Notes under the pieces: model-generated
Database searches by the model: none
What the model saw: the letters and a program-made list of their open reading frames with translations, nothing else
Told to the model about the DNA's origin: nothing
Part shown: positions 1 to 11,880 of the stretch, in pieces
Position numbering within the stretch: the first letter of the stretch is position 1
Layout of the letters: every line of letters starts with the position of its first letter
DNA from: Combretum micranthum
Lineage: Eukaryota; Streptophyta; Magnoliopsida; Myrtales; Combretaceae
Length of the DNA: 64,000 nucleotides
Assembly (NCBI GenBank): GCA_024138025.1
Contig: JAMXBD010003404.1
Location: 1 to 64,000, forward strand
Direction: 5' to 3'
Made by a program: the position numbers and the translations under genes

Positions 1-2788
1 AAAACAAACCCTAATTTCATCTAATATATATAGCCTTTTATTTTCTCTCTCTTCTATTTTGTTTCATTTGTTTCAAAAAGCTCTCAAATCCTCTCCTCTT
101 CCTCCCTCTTTGCCATGACACACTACAACACACACACACACACGCTTCATTTTTCTTCTCCACTTCTCATCTATTTCAAGCTTTAGGTGATGATTCCTAA
201 GCCTTACTACCATTTAATCTTGTAATGGCAAGATTATTCATAACTATTTTCACTCAAAGTCCCCATGAGCACTTGCTAGGGACAAGAAAATGCTACTACA
301 TGAATATCAAGCCATCACAAGAGTGGATCTTTTGTTTGATTAAGTTTTGTTGTGATATCTTCATGATCATGTATGTAGAAGTGGAGTAAAGTTGAGATCT
401 AGCATAAAATTTCATGTTCATGCTTTTAAACTTCATATCATGCATCATAAGTAGTAGATCTAGCTTTTAGATTGTTATACCATGCTTGACATTTATGATC
501 TTATGAATGATTTATGTTTTCATGCATTCATACTCATGAAGGCTTTGTTCTAGATATATAGATGTGGTATTTGGTAGATCTTTAGGTGAATAAAGCAAGG
601 AACTTGTAAAGAACAAGTTTTTGTTTGAAATATTCAAAGACAAATTCTTATGGTTTCAAAGGCTTATTATGAAAACCTTTTATCAACTTTAAAACTCATG
701 TTTTATGTGAAAAATGAATGATATAGGTAATAGGTACCATTAAGTAGTGATTTTTATAAGTTAAAATGAGTTTTGGTGAGACTAATGTATAAAACAAGAA
801 GTGGAATTTAGATGGAAAAAATTTTGAGTTAGTAGTCAACATATGAAATTCGTATTTTTTGAATGTAGCCCATAAGAACACCTATCATCTAAGCTCAAAA
901 TAGAAGTTTTATGTATAAAATGGAGTCCTTAAGTAATAGGTATCTTAAAGTCTTAATTTTTATGCATTAAACAAGTTTTTCCCAAAAGAATCATTCAAAA
1001 TTTAATTTCAAGAAATTCAGATATTTGGATGAATCCTATTTGAAAACATATTTGTAAATATAAAATGCAAATTTTATGTGGAAATGAAGGCTTGGGTAAT
1101 AGGTATAATGAAGACTCAATTTAGATAAGGACAAATTGATTTTCTTAAGGAAATAACTTCAAAACAAATAAGATAGTCTAAGTTAGGAAACTAGTTTTCT
1201 TGGAAGTGTATAATCATGGAGTTATACAAGTAGGAAGTTTCTTAATTTTCCTTTTTGTAAATAATGTCAAAGGCATGCATGCATCAAGTTCATATCATAT
1301 CATTCATGATAGGAAATCATCAATATTGCATGTGTAGCTAAAACTATATGCTAGAAACATCACAAACAATCATAAAGCTATTTTTTTCGGAGTTGAAGTT
1401 TTCGAACGACCAGAACTGATTCCTCTGTTTTGTGACCTAAATATTTTTGAAACTTGAAAATAATATTAGGAATAGATAGATCTTTTGAAGTAGATAGAAA
1501 TCGATATATTATATGCTTAATTCCGAGTTAAAATGAGTTAGATATGGTCATTTAATGTTAGGACTTTATCTTATGCGAGAATTGACGAACTTAGTAGCTA
1601 GAATTGTTAAGTTATTAGAACCTTATAAGAAATACTCATTTCGAGTATTCCTTGTACTTAGGTGAATTGGAGGACGGATTTCCACTCCCCGAGGACTACT
1701 ACGACTAGTGGATTTCTCTTCATGGCTTAGTGACTTCATTTCTTGAATAGTTGTGCTCATGTTTGTGCTTGTAATTGTAGTGGCATTAGAATTAAGGAAA
1801 GATAAAATTATGATGATTTGTGATCTAATTTTTTGTTGAATGAATGATAAGTATATCGAGACAAGACTTGTTGATAAATCATTGTATGAGCTAGCATAGA
1901 CTTGGATTGTCTGAAATTCTCTATGATCGCACTTAATCTGCCTAACTAATATGACATGATCATATGAATAAACTGTACATGCATATCACGTAGTGAGTCA
2001 CATTGCATGAGTTATTATACCTTTGTGGGAAGAAGGCATAGTAATTTGGGCAACAAGGGGCCGGTAAACTCGGTTGTTGGCAGATAGGCCGGAATTAAAA
2101 TGTGCGTGGGTGGGCACCTGTATCAACCATAATAAGAAGTGAGAAGTATTTAAATGATGGTCGTATGGGCCTGAAACCCCTAACCCCGAATGGAGGGCGT
2201 AAATCCATTCAACATAAGATTTCCGGATGGTCTTATGTATTGTATGCTCATATGCTTATGCATTCATATGATTGCTAATGACTTGTCTGATATATACTAT
2301 TATTGAGTATTGAATATTTGGAAATTGAATCTCACTAAGCCTGTAGCTTACACCCCGATAGTTTTGTTGTGGTGTTCTTATTTTTGGTTGTTTCGAGAGA
2401 ACATATTTCACAGGGTTATCTTTTGGATGAAGGACCTTTTGAAGAAGTTGGGACCTAGCTAGAGGCGTGACTTCTAGAAAAATCTCTTTAACATAAACCC
2501 TAATGATTGTAATATGGTTTAGACCGGATAGACTTCCATCATTATTTTGATGGGGGTATCCCTTGACTTTTGTAAAGACTTAATTTATTTATTTTGTTGT
2601 GATTTCTATTCTTAATGCTAATGTATGCCTTCTTTAGACTATTCGATTCAAAGTGTGATCCTAAAAGTTGTGTAAGTACACCTTATAACCAATATGTAAA
2701 CTTATGGGATGACTAAGGTTGTCATACTTAAGTTTAGATATCGAGTGTGGTGGACTGTCGCATTTTGGGTATCCTTTGGGGCGTGACA
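1..2788 (+). repeat. Tekay/Del-type LTR, 3' part (inserted in LTR of element A)
   Basis: The segment ends in GGGGCGTGACA and aligns along its length with the plus-strand LTRs at 53524-62530 and 38926-42640, for example in the stretch around 2320-2400. Its first bases match about LTR position 690 of the copy at 53524, so roughly 690 bp lie left of the window. It is followed directly by ATTCG and the interior of an Ogre/Tat-like LTR, which places it as an insertion into that LTR; ATTCG at 2789-2793 is the expected target duplication. No coding sequence is present. Whether it is a solo LTR or the 3' LTR of a full element cannot be decided without the left flank. Confidence 0.85.
672..1215 (+). 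repeat. Diverged ~170-200 bp tandem repeats inside Tekay LTR (3 units)
   Basis: Three units begin near 672, 876 and 1042. Each carries a core of the kind TTTTATGTGGAAAATGAAG followed by an AATAGGTAT-like motif and then an A/T-rich spacer. The same unit recurs in every Tekay-type LTR of this window in different copy number (three in E and F, four in C, about nine in G). Confidence 0.7.
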
Positions 2789-4939
2789 ATTCGTGCCGGA
2801 AAAATTGAAAAAAAAATGCAATTTATGAAGCTTCAATTGTCCATTAATGGTGATTTACAAGAATTGATGAAGTTGGACGATTCATCTACCCAAATTGGAT
2901 GATCTGATGAAGAATATGAAAGATCAATCATCAATTCATCGGTTTAAAACGAATTATTAGATTAAATTTGTGCAAATGAAGAGGCAAAAATTGATTGGTT
3001 TCTGAAGCAATACGAAACGTCAAATTGAGCTTCCAATCTATAAATAGAGGATACTAGGATCAAAAGGCACAAGTCAATTCGATGAAACACTCACTGAATC
3101 AAATAGAATCGAAAGCTTTCGCAAATTTCAGAATTTAAACGAAATTGTCAAATTTGAGGTTGATAAGCTGAAATTAATCAAATTAAAGTGTTTGGAAAGC
3201 TTTAATTGAGTGTGTGTGAGGTCTTTATCGATTTAGAATTGATCGAATTAGCTAAAGGAAAGCTCTGTAAATTTTCCTTCCATCGCCGCCGTACACCACC
3301 GTCGGAAACCACCACTTCTAGTAGTTCTGGGTGGAAGCCACCACCGCTAGGAGCTGCCCAGCCACCATCCACGTCGGGCCGACAAGCTCCCAAAGGCCGT
3401 GCACCACCACATCCATCAGAATCAACCTCAAAAACCACCGCAGTCTTCTTCTTTGCTCTACCGGTTGACCCGACCCGACCAGATCCGACCTGATTCGAGT
3501 CAAAGTCCACTTAGGATCTAGTCAACAGATCCAACGTCCCAGATTAGTCCTTGCATCTGACGGTCCAGATCAAATCAATATGATCTAATGCACCAGATTA
3601 AATCAAGCAATCAGACGGTCCAGATTCAAGTCAACATAGATCTGACGGCTCAAGGTAGTCTGCAGATCAGATGCTCCAGATTCAATTTGCCTGCATCTGA
3701 CGGTTAGGATTAGATCACGCGATCAACGCTTCTGATTCAGTCAAAGACGATCCAACGGCCAGATTTAGTCCGCTGATCTGATGGCCAAGATCACGTCCAC
3801 TTCATCCAACGGTCCAGGTTGGTCCGTATTTATAAAATGTATTTTAATTAATAAAAATTACAGAAAATACCAAAAAATTCAGAAAAATTCTAGAAAAATA
3901 TAAAAAAATTCTAGAAATTATGAAAAAATGAGAAAAATATTTTTATGCATTTTTAGACATATTTTAATATTTTGATATTTTTTGTGATATTTTTGTATTT
4001 ATATGTCTAATTATACACACTTGCGTTAGGAAATAAAAATTCAAAAAAAATAAAAAAATGAAAAAATATGAAAAAATAAATACTTTCCAGTATTGATGTG
4101 ATATTGAATTTTCATAAAAATTTGTATTTGTTTATCTTGACTTAAAAATGAATAAAATTATGATAAAAATAACAAAAAATATGAAAAATACTTAGAAAAA
4201 TCCTGTTTTCATAAAAATTAAATAAATGATTAGATCTTTAGGATCATCATAAAAAGTTTTTTTTTTATAAAAATAAAAAATTAAGGAACTTAAAGTGAAA
4301 CAGTTCCAAAATTAAAAAATCAACAAATTAAAGTTTTCTGAAAAAAGAACTATGTTTTGTTGATCTCGATTAGCGAGTACGTAGCACCTACGGGGCGACA
4401 TAAAAAATGAAAAAAAAAAAACATTTTTGGTTTATTTATTTTGTTTATTCTTTGTAAATATTGTAGTTTACTTTCTAAAGAATATAAAAAGATAAAAATT
4501 ATTTGATTATTTATCTGTATAGTTTATTCTGCTAAATAATAAAAAAGACAAAAATGGTAAAAATGAAAATAAAAATATGAATTGTACATATTGTAAATTG
4601 TAAATATTATAGCAATTGAAGGATATTTGGTAAATTTAAAATTTTAAAGTGGTAACCGTTTAGGTTTTAATAGGTTAGCCCCCGAACCCAAGATATCTGG
4701 TTTTCAAATTTTGATTTTCTAAATCAATTTTTTTCGCAGACTAGTAGCTAAGTTAGATCAACCGACCCATTGATCTTAACTTTTATTTTTTCCGATTTTT
4801 ATCGGGGGCGACTCCAAAACATTTTTAAATTAAATTTCTTTTAATCCCTAGTCGAGGATTCATGTTAAATGGGTTAGGGTTTAATATGAATCGGATTAGA
4901 AGAAATTAACCAGATAATGAGAAAAATCCAGGCTCGATA
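2789..4939 (+). repeat. Element A 5' LTR (remaining 3' portion)
   Basis: Aligns with 15462-17605 of the 3' LTR, 2151 versus 2144 bp. It ends in GGCTCGATA, where the other copies end in GGCTCGACA, so the terminal CA is mutated to TA. It contains a TATA box, a GC-rich proline-codon-like segment around 3270-3500, degenerate copies of a TCTGACGGTCCAGAT motif (3550-3830), and a very AT-rich tail. Confidence 0.9.
3039..3047 (+). promoter_or_regulatory. TATA box of element A 5' LTR
   Basis: TATAAATAG occurs at the same LTR position as in the 3' LTR (15720-15728) and in the 5' LTR of element B (35168-35176, minus strand). It is the likely U3 core promoter; transcription would start about 30 bp downstream. 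Confidence 0.65.
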
Positions 4940-4942
4940 GCT

Positions 4943-4960
4943 TGGCGACTCCACTAGGGA
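4943..4960 (+). other. Primer binding site (tRNA-Arg type), element A
   Basis: TGGCGACTCCACTAGGGA lies three bases (GCT) after the LTR end. Element B has TGGCGACTCCACTGGGGA at the same spacing. The motif matches the tRNA-Arg-type primer site reported for Ogre/Tat elements; one base (A for G at position 14) differs from B. Confidence 0.8.
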
Positions 4961-5541
4961 CCGCTTATTTTTTTTATAAAAAAAAAGAGGGCTAGCCACT
5001 TAAAATTTAAATTTTAAATTTATCCTTTAATTGCTCAATTGTTTTTATTATTTGTGAATATGTAAATTCTTTGTATATTTGAATAATTTTTTTTTGTGAA
5101 TATTTGTTGGTAAATATGTGTACTAGTGTATTTTTGAGTGATATAAGTTAAAAAAAAATAAAATAAATTGTATAGTATAGTTGCATTTGCACTTGCATTA
5201 GCATTGGCATTTATGCACATGATATGTGCTAGATACGGTCGAACCCAGCCGTCTTAAGAGCCTAAGCGAGGAGATCGAAGTAGGATCCAGGGGCGTCGTT
5301 TCCACCCTCTAGATCATGAAATGTCCTCCCACTCCGGTTTAGTATTAAAGTTTCCACTAAACCGGGGGACCTTTAGAACCCTACCAAATCATGCATTCAT
5401 TACATGGGATTTGACCAAATTTTTCAAAAATGGAGTTGTAAAATCATTTTTTTTAAATTCCAAAAGAAAAAATTCTAAAAATTAAAATTAAAATTCAAAG
5501 TTGTTAGCCTAGTCTTGACTAAGTGTCTTGGGGTCCAGAAA
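4961..5541 (+). other. Element A 5' leader between PBS and ORF1
   Basis: AT-rich, non-coding. It contains a short conserved block around 5230-5390 (TACGGTCGAACCCAGCCGTC and a pair of CCGG-containing segments) that is also present in B at 32860-33050, so it may carry a packaging or leader structure. No gene seen. Confidence 0.5.
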
Positions 5542-7043
5542 ATGATGTCCTCAAGTTCAGAAGTCAGTGTTAGTGATAGCTTATGGGCTCGTCTCATCAA
5601 GGAAAACGAGTCGAAGCTTTTAAAGACCCAATGCTCTTATTGGACCGCTGGTTAGTCAGTTTCAACCCGGCTCAACAATCATTCATCAAGGATAGATTGG
5701 GCCAATTCTCAATTTGCCTAAGGTCCAAATTCCCTTCACCATGTTTCGGGCCCTCACTTACCTATGGGAACCCAAGGAAGTTACCTTCCGTCTTGGTCAA
5801 CATGTGCTAAGCCCTACCATTGAAGAGTATGCTAGGTTGCTCCAAGCTCCACCCACTTCTGAGGGGATCTATGTCCTAAATTTCACTTATAGCCCAATCC
5901 GCATCATTTCAGAATTTTTGGGAGTTAAGAAATGGGCCATAATTGATGATATGAAGAATTGCAACGAATGCTGCATCCGACTAACCACCTTGATGGATTG
6001 GTTCGGGACCCTTGACAATTTCTATAGCAACCGAAGTGCCTTTAGTGTTCCACTAGAGATTTGGGAGGAAAACAGGGTCAATGCTTTCATAGTGGCTGCT
6101 TTTGCTACAATTCTCTTTCCTCATGGAGACTTGCTCATCCATTTTCGGTTATTGAGCTTGTGGCTCAATACTTAGCACAAGTCATATGTCCCTGCACTCC
6201 TTGCTGAACAAATTCGAAGCTTGAATCATATCAAAGCTAAAGGTCAGGGCAATTTCAAAGCAAGTATGCACCTTGTTGATGGTCTGGTTCGCTAGTCATA
6301 CCAAATACTATGGAAAAGACTTAGCCAATGGATCCCTGATCCGTCGACGAATGATCTTATCCAGTCGTTTGCTGAACGAGTCCACATGGATGATGAGCCT
6401 TTTTGGTGTGTGCTAGCAATCCTTGAGGATATGAGGCCAGAAGATATGTTGTGGCAAGCCCTGGTTCAAATGCTCTGCTGCTATCTTAGGTTGTAAAGAA
6501 TACCTAGTTGTACCCCTGATTGGAATTACTGGTTGTACGGGCTACTATCCCTCAAGTGTTATCAGACAATATGGAATGCTGCAAGATATCACTGTCAAGC
6601 TCGAATTGGAGCGAGTTACTCTCGATTATGCAGATCCAACCAAGACTTTGGCAGCAAAAGAATTCAAGATAAACCAGATCCTAGCCATGTGGGATGATAG
6701 AGAAATCAAGCCGAAGAACCACAAACTCAGAAATACCGAGCAACCAGGTGGTATATAGCCAGTCAGCTGAGGAAGAATAAAGATATACAGTATGAAGCTC
6801 CTGATATCCTTGAACCAGCTCCACCTGAACCAGACCCCGAGATGATTGCTTACATGGAAACTGTTTCAGCCCGGTTAGAAGTTTGTCATCGGGATTTCCA
6901 AGAAAGAGAGCAAGAAATGGGTAATCGCTTGCATAATGCTGGAAGCAGGATTGCATCACTTGGAAGCTGAACTAAAGAAAGCTCGAAAGAGGATTCGAAT
7001 GCTAGAAGAGAAAGTCGTCTGCCCCCCAAGACAAGAAGACTAG
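5542..7043 (+). pseudogene. ORF1 upstream of gag (DUF7745-like), broken
   Basis: The frame starts at a double ATG at 5542 (MMSSSSEVSVSDSLWARLI) and the homologous protein ends with VCPPRQED and TAG at 7041-7043. It needs several frame changes: the first near 5575-5600, another near 5710, another after 6175, and stops follow. Visible conserved parts are PMLLLDRWLVSFNPAQQSFI, the PTIEEYARLLQ motif, and WEENRVNAFIVAAFATILFP. The last third is charged and probably coiled coil. The PTxEEYxxLL pattern resembles the plant DUF7745 region found in the extra ORF1 of Ogre elements; its function is unknown. Element B carries the same ORF at 31191-32710. I infer a former protein of about 500 residues. Confidence 0.75.
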
Positions 7044-7370
7044 TCTAGAAAGTTAGAGTTAGCTCTTATTAAATAAGGTTATTAGAACCATTAGAGAAAC
7101 AATTTAGCTTTTGTCTAGTGTTTGTTTTGAAATAATAAAAATTGATGTTAAAACATTGTTTTTTAATACAACTCCAATGAATGTTTTTATCAAAAATTTG
7201 TTGGTCATTATCCCCATTTGCATTCACGTCTGCATTATGTAAATTATCTTGCTTGTATATATATTCCTATTGATTTAGTCCTCAAGTGTCGGGTCCAGGT
7301 CTACGAATCCGAGTTCTAAAATAGCGTCCAAACCAGTTAGAAGTCCTATCTACACTAGATCTTGAGCTAA
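7044..7370 (+). other. Spacer between ORF1 and gag, element A
   Basis: About 330 bp without a convincing reading frame, AT-rich in the first two thirds. The homologous spacer in B is 30842-31190. It may hold the signal for separate translation or splicing of gag, but no consensus is obvious. Confidence 0.5.
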
Positions 7371-9340
7371 GATGACCAGCACCGGGAACAACCCACAAGA
7401 CCAGACTGAGCGAGGCTAGATACCATGGAACAAACTCTGAAAGTTGCTGAGCAAATGCAGAACTTGACACAGAATCTCTCTCAACTTAAGACCCCTACCG
7501 CATCCGAGGGATCCTCTGGGGAGCAAAAAGGAAAGGGAATTGAAGGTCAGTAACCATCAACGAAGATTCCCGAACTGAGTTCAACACAGCCGAGTTGAAG
7601 AAAGAATTAGAAGCCCAAGCCAGGAGATGGAGAAAAAACTGTTTGAGAAGAATTTGACGGTTTTGATCAAACTGCGATCATAAACCTGCCACAGTTTGAG
7701 GAAGGTGCCTTTCCTGAAAAATTCAAGGCACCTGAATTTGAGAAATACGATGGAACCGGTTGTCCCAACATGCATACAAGGTTGTATGTCCGACGAATGG
7801 GGCAATATGCCAAATTTGACAAACTGATGGTACAGACCTTTCAAGACAGTCTCACTGGTCCAGCCTTAGCCTGGTACGCCCAATTGGATCACCAAGAAGT
7901 TGATACTTGGGATAAGTTAGCCAGGCATTTTTCAATCAGTATAAATTCAACATTGAGATGGCTCCTTCAGTCTGGGACTTGAGTAATTTGAAGAAGAAAA
8001 AAGACGAGACCTTCAAGGAGTACGCTCAGCGCTGGAGAGCACTTGCTGCAAGAATCACCACTCCGATGCCTGAGAAGGACTTAACCTTCACTTTCATAAA
8101 CACGCTCGAGGAACCTTTCTTTTCCCACCTTGTAGGACACGCGTCAACAAGCTTCTCAGAAGTAGTAGTAGCCGGATGCAGAATTGAGAATGCAATTTCG
8201 GCTGGAAAATTGCAAGTTGAAAAGAAGTATACAGCACCAAGAAATGCCGCATACAAAGGAAAAGACTCTACTGTTAGTATGGTCAATACTTCGAGTTCAG
8301 TAACCCCGGCTAAATCCTTCGTTCTGTCAACCAATCAGGGACAGAATCAGCAAAAGGCGGTCACAAGTCAACAACCAAGGTTCTCCAAACAAATTTTACT
8401 CGCATACCAGTTCCGCTCAGCCAGGTGTGGGCTAAATTAAGGGCTGATAATCTGATTAGCTTTGAAATGCCCAGAGATGATTATAAGCCAAGGAATTACA
8501 ATCCGAGTTGAAATGTGAATACCACATGGGACAAATCGGGCACTCTACTGATAACTGCAGGAAACTCAAGCATAAAATTCAAGATCTTATCGATGCAAAG
8601 GTCATCCAACTAGACTTTGTTGAGTCTCCAAATGTCACTACTAATCCATTGCCGAATCACGATCCAGTCATTAACATGATCACTACTGAAATTCCGAGTC
8701 CTGAAGTCAACTTGAATAAATTGCCGAAGAAGAAAATAAGCCTGTTCAGGAAGCAGATGAAGAAGGGTTCATAGGCATGATCACAGGTGAACCCAAGTCA
8801 ATCACGATCGAGCTAACAAAAGCAACAAAGAGGAGTCAATTGCATCCAAGCCTAGGAATTATACTTTCCAAATTCCTATTGCTGTAAGTGACTATAAAGC
8901 TGCGCCGTTTGATTATAAGGCAGTTAACCATGCATCAATGGCTATGGTTGGTGGGCTTACTCGCTCGGGAAGAATTTATGAACCAATGCAAAAAAGGTGA
9001 CCATGAACACATCACCACCACCAGATGATGAAGGAAAGAAAGAAGATGAGAAAGCGACATTAGCCAAGTTAATGAAGGCAAGTGAGTTCAAGGTAGTTGA
9101 ACAGTTAGCCAAAATACCAGCTCAAATATCACTCATGAGCTTATTAATTAGCTCTGATGTTCATCGTGAGGCCCTGTTCAAAGTTCTAAAAGAAGTAAAG
9201 GTTCCAGAAGGTGTGTCAGAAGAAACTTTGGGACATGTAATCAATTCTGTCTTCGCGAGACCAGATTGCATTCTCATCTGAAGAATTAGGAGAGGAAGGT
9301 CATCAGCACAACAAGGCTCTCTTTATTGTTGTCAAAAGCA
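7371..9340 (+). pseudogene. gag (Ogre/Tat type), broken
   Basis: The start is the ATG at 7371 (MTSTGNNPQDQTE), matched by the B gag start at 30841. The frame is broken soon after. Recognisable capsid parts are SLTGPALAWYAQL (near 7850) and FKEYAQRWRALAARI (near 8015), the usual Ty3/Gypsy retrotransposon gag core. A zinc knuckle follows at 8514-8558 with spacing C-X2-H-X5-H-X4-C, the His-for-Cys variant shared with B, then KHKIQDLIDAK. The segment 9085-9280 (EQLAKIPAQISLMSLL, then HREALFKVLKE) is the conserved linker that precedes protease in Tat-lineage polyproteins. Several frameshifts and stops show the gene is dead. Gag would form the virus-like particle and bind element RNA. Confidence 0.85.
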
Positions 9341-10055
9341 ACAATAAAATTGTGTCCCGAGTACTTATCGACAATGGATCTTCCCTGAATGTATGCCCTT
9401 TGGCCACTTTGAAGCTGTTGGAAGTTGAACCATCAAATATCAAGCCTAGCACTACAGTGGTACGGGCGTTTGACGATCAAAAAGAGAAATAGTTGGAGAA
9501 GTGAAGTTAGAGGTCACCATTGGACCTCAAGATTTCCTCATCCCTTTTCAAGTGCTAGACATCCCAAGAACATTCAATTTGTTGCTTGGAAGGCCCTGGA
9601 TCCATGCCGCAGGGGCAATACCCTCAAGTTTACACTAGAGGGTTAAATTTGTTGCAAATGGCCAGCTCATCACTGTTGTGGGAGAGCAAGATTATGCTAT
9701 TTACAAAGAAACAGCTGTACCATACATTGGGAAAGAAGGAGAAGAAGACTTCGGACTCCAGATGTTCGAAGAAGTTTGCATGATAGATGAGGAAAAAGAA
9801 GGCCAAATAGGAACATTTGGTCTAGGCTATTCTCCCACTCTTGCAGAAGTGGCAGAGATGAAGAATAAGATGAGAAGAAAGAAACTGACTAAAGTGTATG
9901 ATCCAGTCATCAAGATACCACACATCGGATGCACTTTTCCAAAGCCTCATCATGTTCAACAGTCAGATGATACTGAAGAAGATGATCCAATCAAGAAGAT
10001 AGTCCTGAAGAATTGGTTCTCTATGCCTTGCGCTAGTGTTAGTTTTCCTAAGTAA
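9341..10055 (+). pseudogene. Retroviral-type aspartic protease and C-terminal gag-pro tail, broken
   Basis: VLIDNGSSLNVCPLATL (aspartate codon at 9370-9372) is the D-[ST/N]-G active-site region of the retropepsin fold in its Tat-lineage form, DNGSSLN. Downstream, DIPRTFNLLLGRPWIH (near 9555-9605) is the conserved end of the protease domain. A frameshift near 9490 and a stop near 9640 break it. The C-terminal piece 9678-10055 is open and ends in SFPK-TAA. That TAA is also part of a GTAAGG splice-donor-like sequence. The protease would process Gag and Pol. Confidence 0.85.
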
Positions 10056-10203
10056 GGACCAATCTTAGAGTTAAGATTGTGTTTTATGTTTTTTGTTTTA
10101 TGTGATGCTCAAATAAGTGTACTTAAACACCGTTCCAGTTCAATGAATGTCTTTCGTGCTTTTCTTCCATATTCTCATTCTTCTTTCATTCATATTCAAT
10201 CAA
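10052..10203 (+). other. Remnant intron between gag-pro and pol (acceptor lost)
   Basis: GTAAGG at 10052-10057 aligns with the donor of B. The position that is CAACCAG in B is CAATCAA here (10197-10203), so the AG acceptor has become AA. Ogre elements are known to splice an intron between the protease and RT coding parts. In A, splicing at this site would no longer be possible, and the sequence just downstream has a stop in the expected frame. Confidence 0.6.
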
Positions 10204-11435
10204 ATCACACTTGTGATGAAGTTCCAGGATATCTCCGCTTATAAAAACTGAAAATATCAATATCACCTCCAGCCCTACTGGTTAGTCGTTGAAGATGATA
10301 TTGATTACCAATTAAAAACACAAGAAAATTGGCAAAACTTTGAAAAGGAAGAATTGAAATCCCTGAACCCATTAAGGTGGTTAATTTGGGAACAAGTGAA
10401 AACCCTAGGAATTTGAGAATAGGGGGCAATTTGCCTGAAAGCACAACACAAGGCTTGACTAAGCTGCTAGCTGAATATCTGGATGTTTTCGCATGGTCGT
10501 ATAGTGATATGCCCGGTTTAGATCCGTCTGTGGTGTCCATAAATTGCCAACCAAAGAAGACATCAAGCCTAAAAAACAAAAGTTAAGGCGATTTAGACCA
10601 GACTTGCTGCTCAAGATCAAGGATGAAGTCAAAAAGCTACTTGATGTAGGGTTTATCGAAGTTTCAGACTATTCAGATTGGGTGTCCAATATAGTACCAG
10701 TACTCAAGAAAAATGGGAAAATCAGGATTTGTGTGGATTTTAGAGACCTAAATCAAGCAACACCAAAAGATAATTTCCGTTGCCCCATATTGATGTCCTA
10801 GTAGACAATACGGCCAAACCATCTATTTTCGTTCATGGATGGATTTTCAGGATACAATCAGATACTGATGGCCGAAGAAGATAAGGTCAAAACCACGTTC
10901 ATCACAGCCTGGGGAACCTTTTGTTATAAAGTTATGCCTTTTGGTCTCAAGAACGCCGGTGCAACTTATCAGCGAGCGATGCTTATTATTTTGCATGACA
11001 TGATGCATAAAGAGGTAGAAGTTTACGTAGATGACATGATCGCAAAGACAAAAGAAGAAGAGAATCATGTAGAAGTCCTAAGGAAACTTTTTAAAAGGTT
11101 GAGAAAGTTTCAGTTGAAGTTAAATCCAGAGAAGTGCACTTTTGGAGTAACATCGGGAAAGTTATTGGGATTCATGGTTAGTCAGAAGGGAATAGAAGTT
11201 GATCCTGATAAAGTCAAAGCAATTCAAGAATTACCTCCACCTACAACATTGAAAGAAATCAGAGGTCTTTTAGGGAGGTTGAATTACATTGCTCGATTCA
11301 TTTCCCAATTGACTGATAAATGTCAACCGTTGTTCAAGTTGTTGAAGAAGAATGCTCAGATTGAGTGGAATGAAGAATGTGAAGAAGCTTTTAACCGGAT
11401 TAAGCAGTATCTGACAAATCCACGGTACTGGTCAC
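10204..11435 (+). pseudogene. Reverse transcriptase domain of pol, element A, broken
   Basis: Homology begins with NLGTSENPRNLRIGG (near 10385) and the RT proper with VPVLKKNGKIRICVDFRDLN (10695-10755). It continues with MDGFSGYNQILMAEEDKVKT, FGLKNAGATYQRAM and the catalytic YVDD (tyrosine codon at 11024), then KCTFGVTSGKLLGF. The fingers and palm are open from 10835 to 11542, but frameshifts separate this from the N-terminal parts at about 10585 and 10801. The YVDD box is intact. The domain would copy element RNA to cDNA, primed at 4943-4960. Same order and motifs in B. Confidence 0.9.
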
Positions 11436-11880
11436 TCCAACACCGGAAGGCCTTTGTCTTATATATGATTCTTCCTGAATCCATGGGATGTATACTCGGC
11501 AAAAGGATGAAAATGGAAAAGAAAGAGCTGTTTATTACTTAAGCAAGAAATTCTCGAATGGAGAACAAAAGTATTCAGAAATAGAAAGAACTTGTTGTGC
11601 GTTAGTTTGGACTATGCACAGCTTAGGCAGTACACGCTCTTTTACTCAATTGAGTTGATTACAAAACATGATCCTTTGAGGTATCTGGTAAACAAGCCGA
11701 CTTTAGTTGGCGGATTTCAAAGTGGCAAATGCTACTTTCTGAATTTGATATTACATATGTAAATCAAAATTCGATTAAAGGACAAGCCATAGCTGATCAA
11801 CTCGCTGAAAGCCCAGTCGATGACAAAGAATTGAAAGAACAAGCCCAATTTCCTGATGAGGGTATCCAACAGGAAGCAAA
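11436..11880 (+). pseudogene. Ty3/Gypsy RNase H domain of pol, element A, broken
   Basis: ESMGCILGK, RAVYYLSKKFSNGEQKYSEI and ERTCCALVW mark the usual gypsy RNase H joined to RT. The frame changes near 11510-11545 and further stops follow. The segment ends with MLLSEFDITYVNQNSIKGQA (from 11729) and ADQLAESPV, the normal junction to the extra RNase H of Tat-lineage elements. Confidence 0.8.

Noticed and set aside
3202..3510. Overlapping frames on both strands in the GC-rich part of the A LTR (also 15891-16188, 22114-22468, 34587-34992)
   Set aside because: Frames are not conserved between the LTR copies and the composition alone keeps them open.
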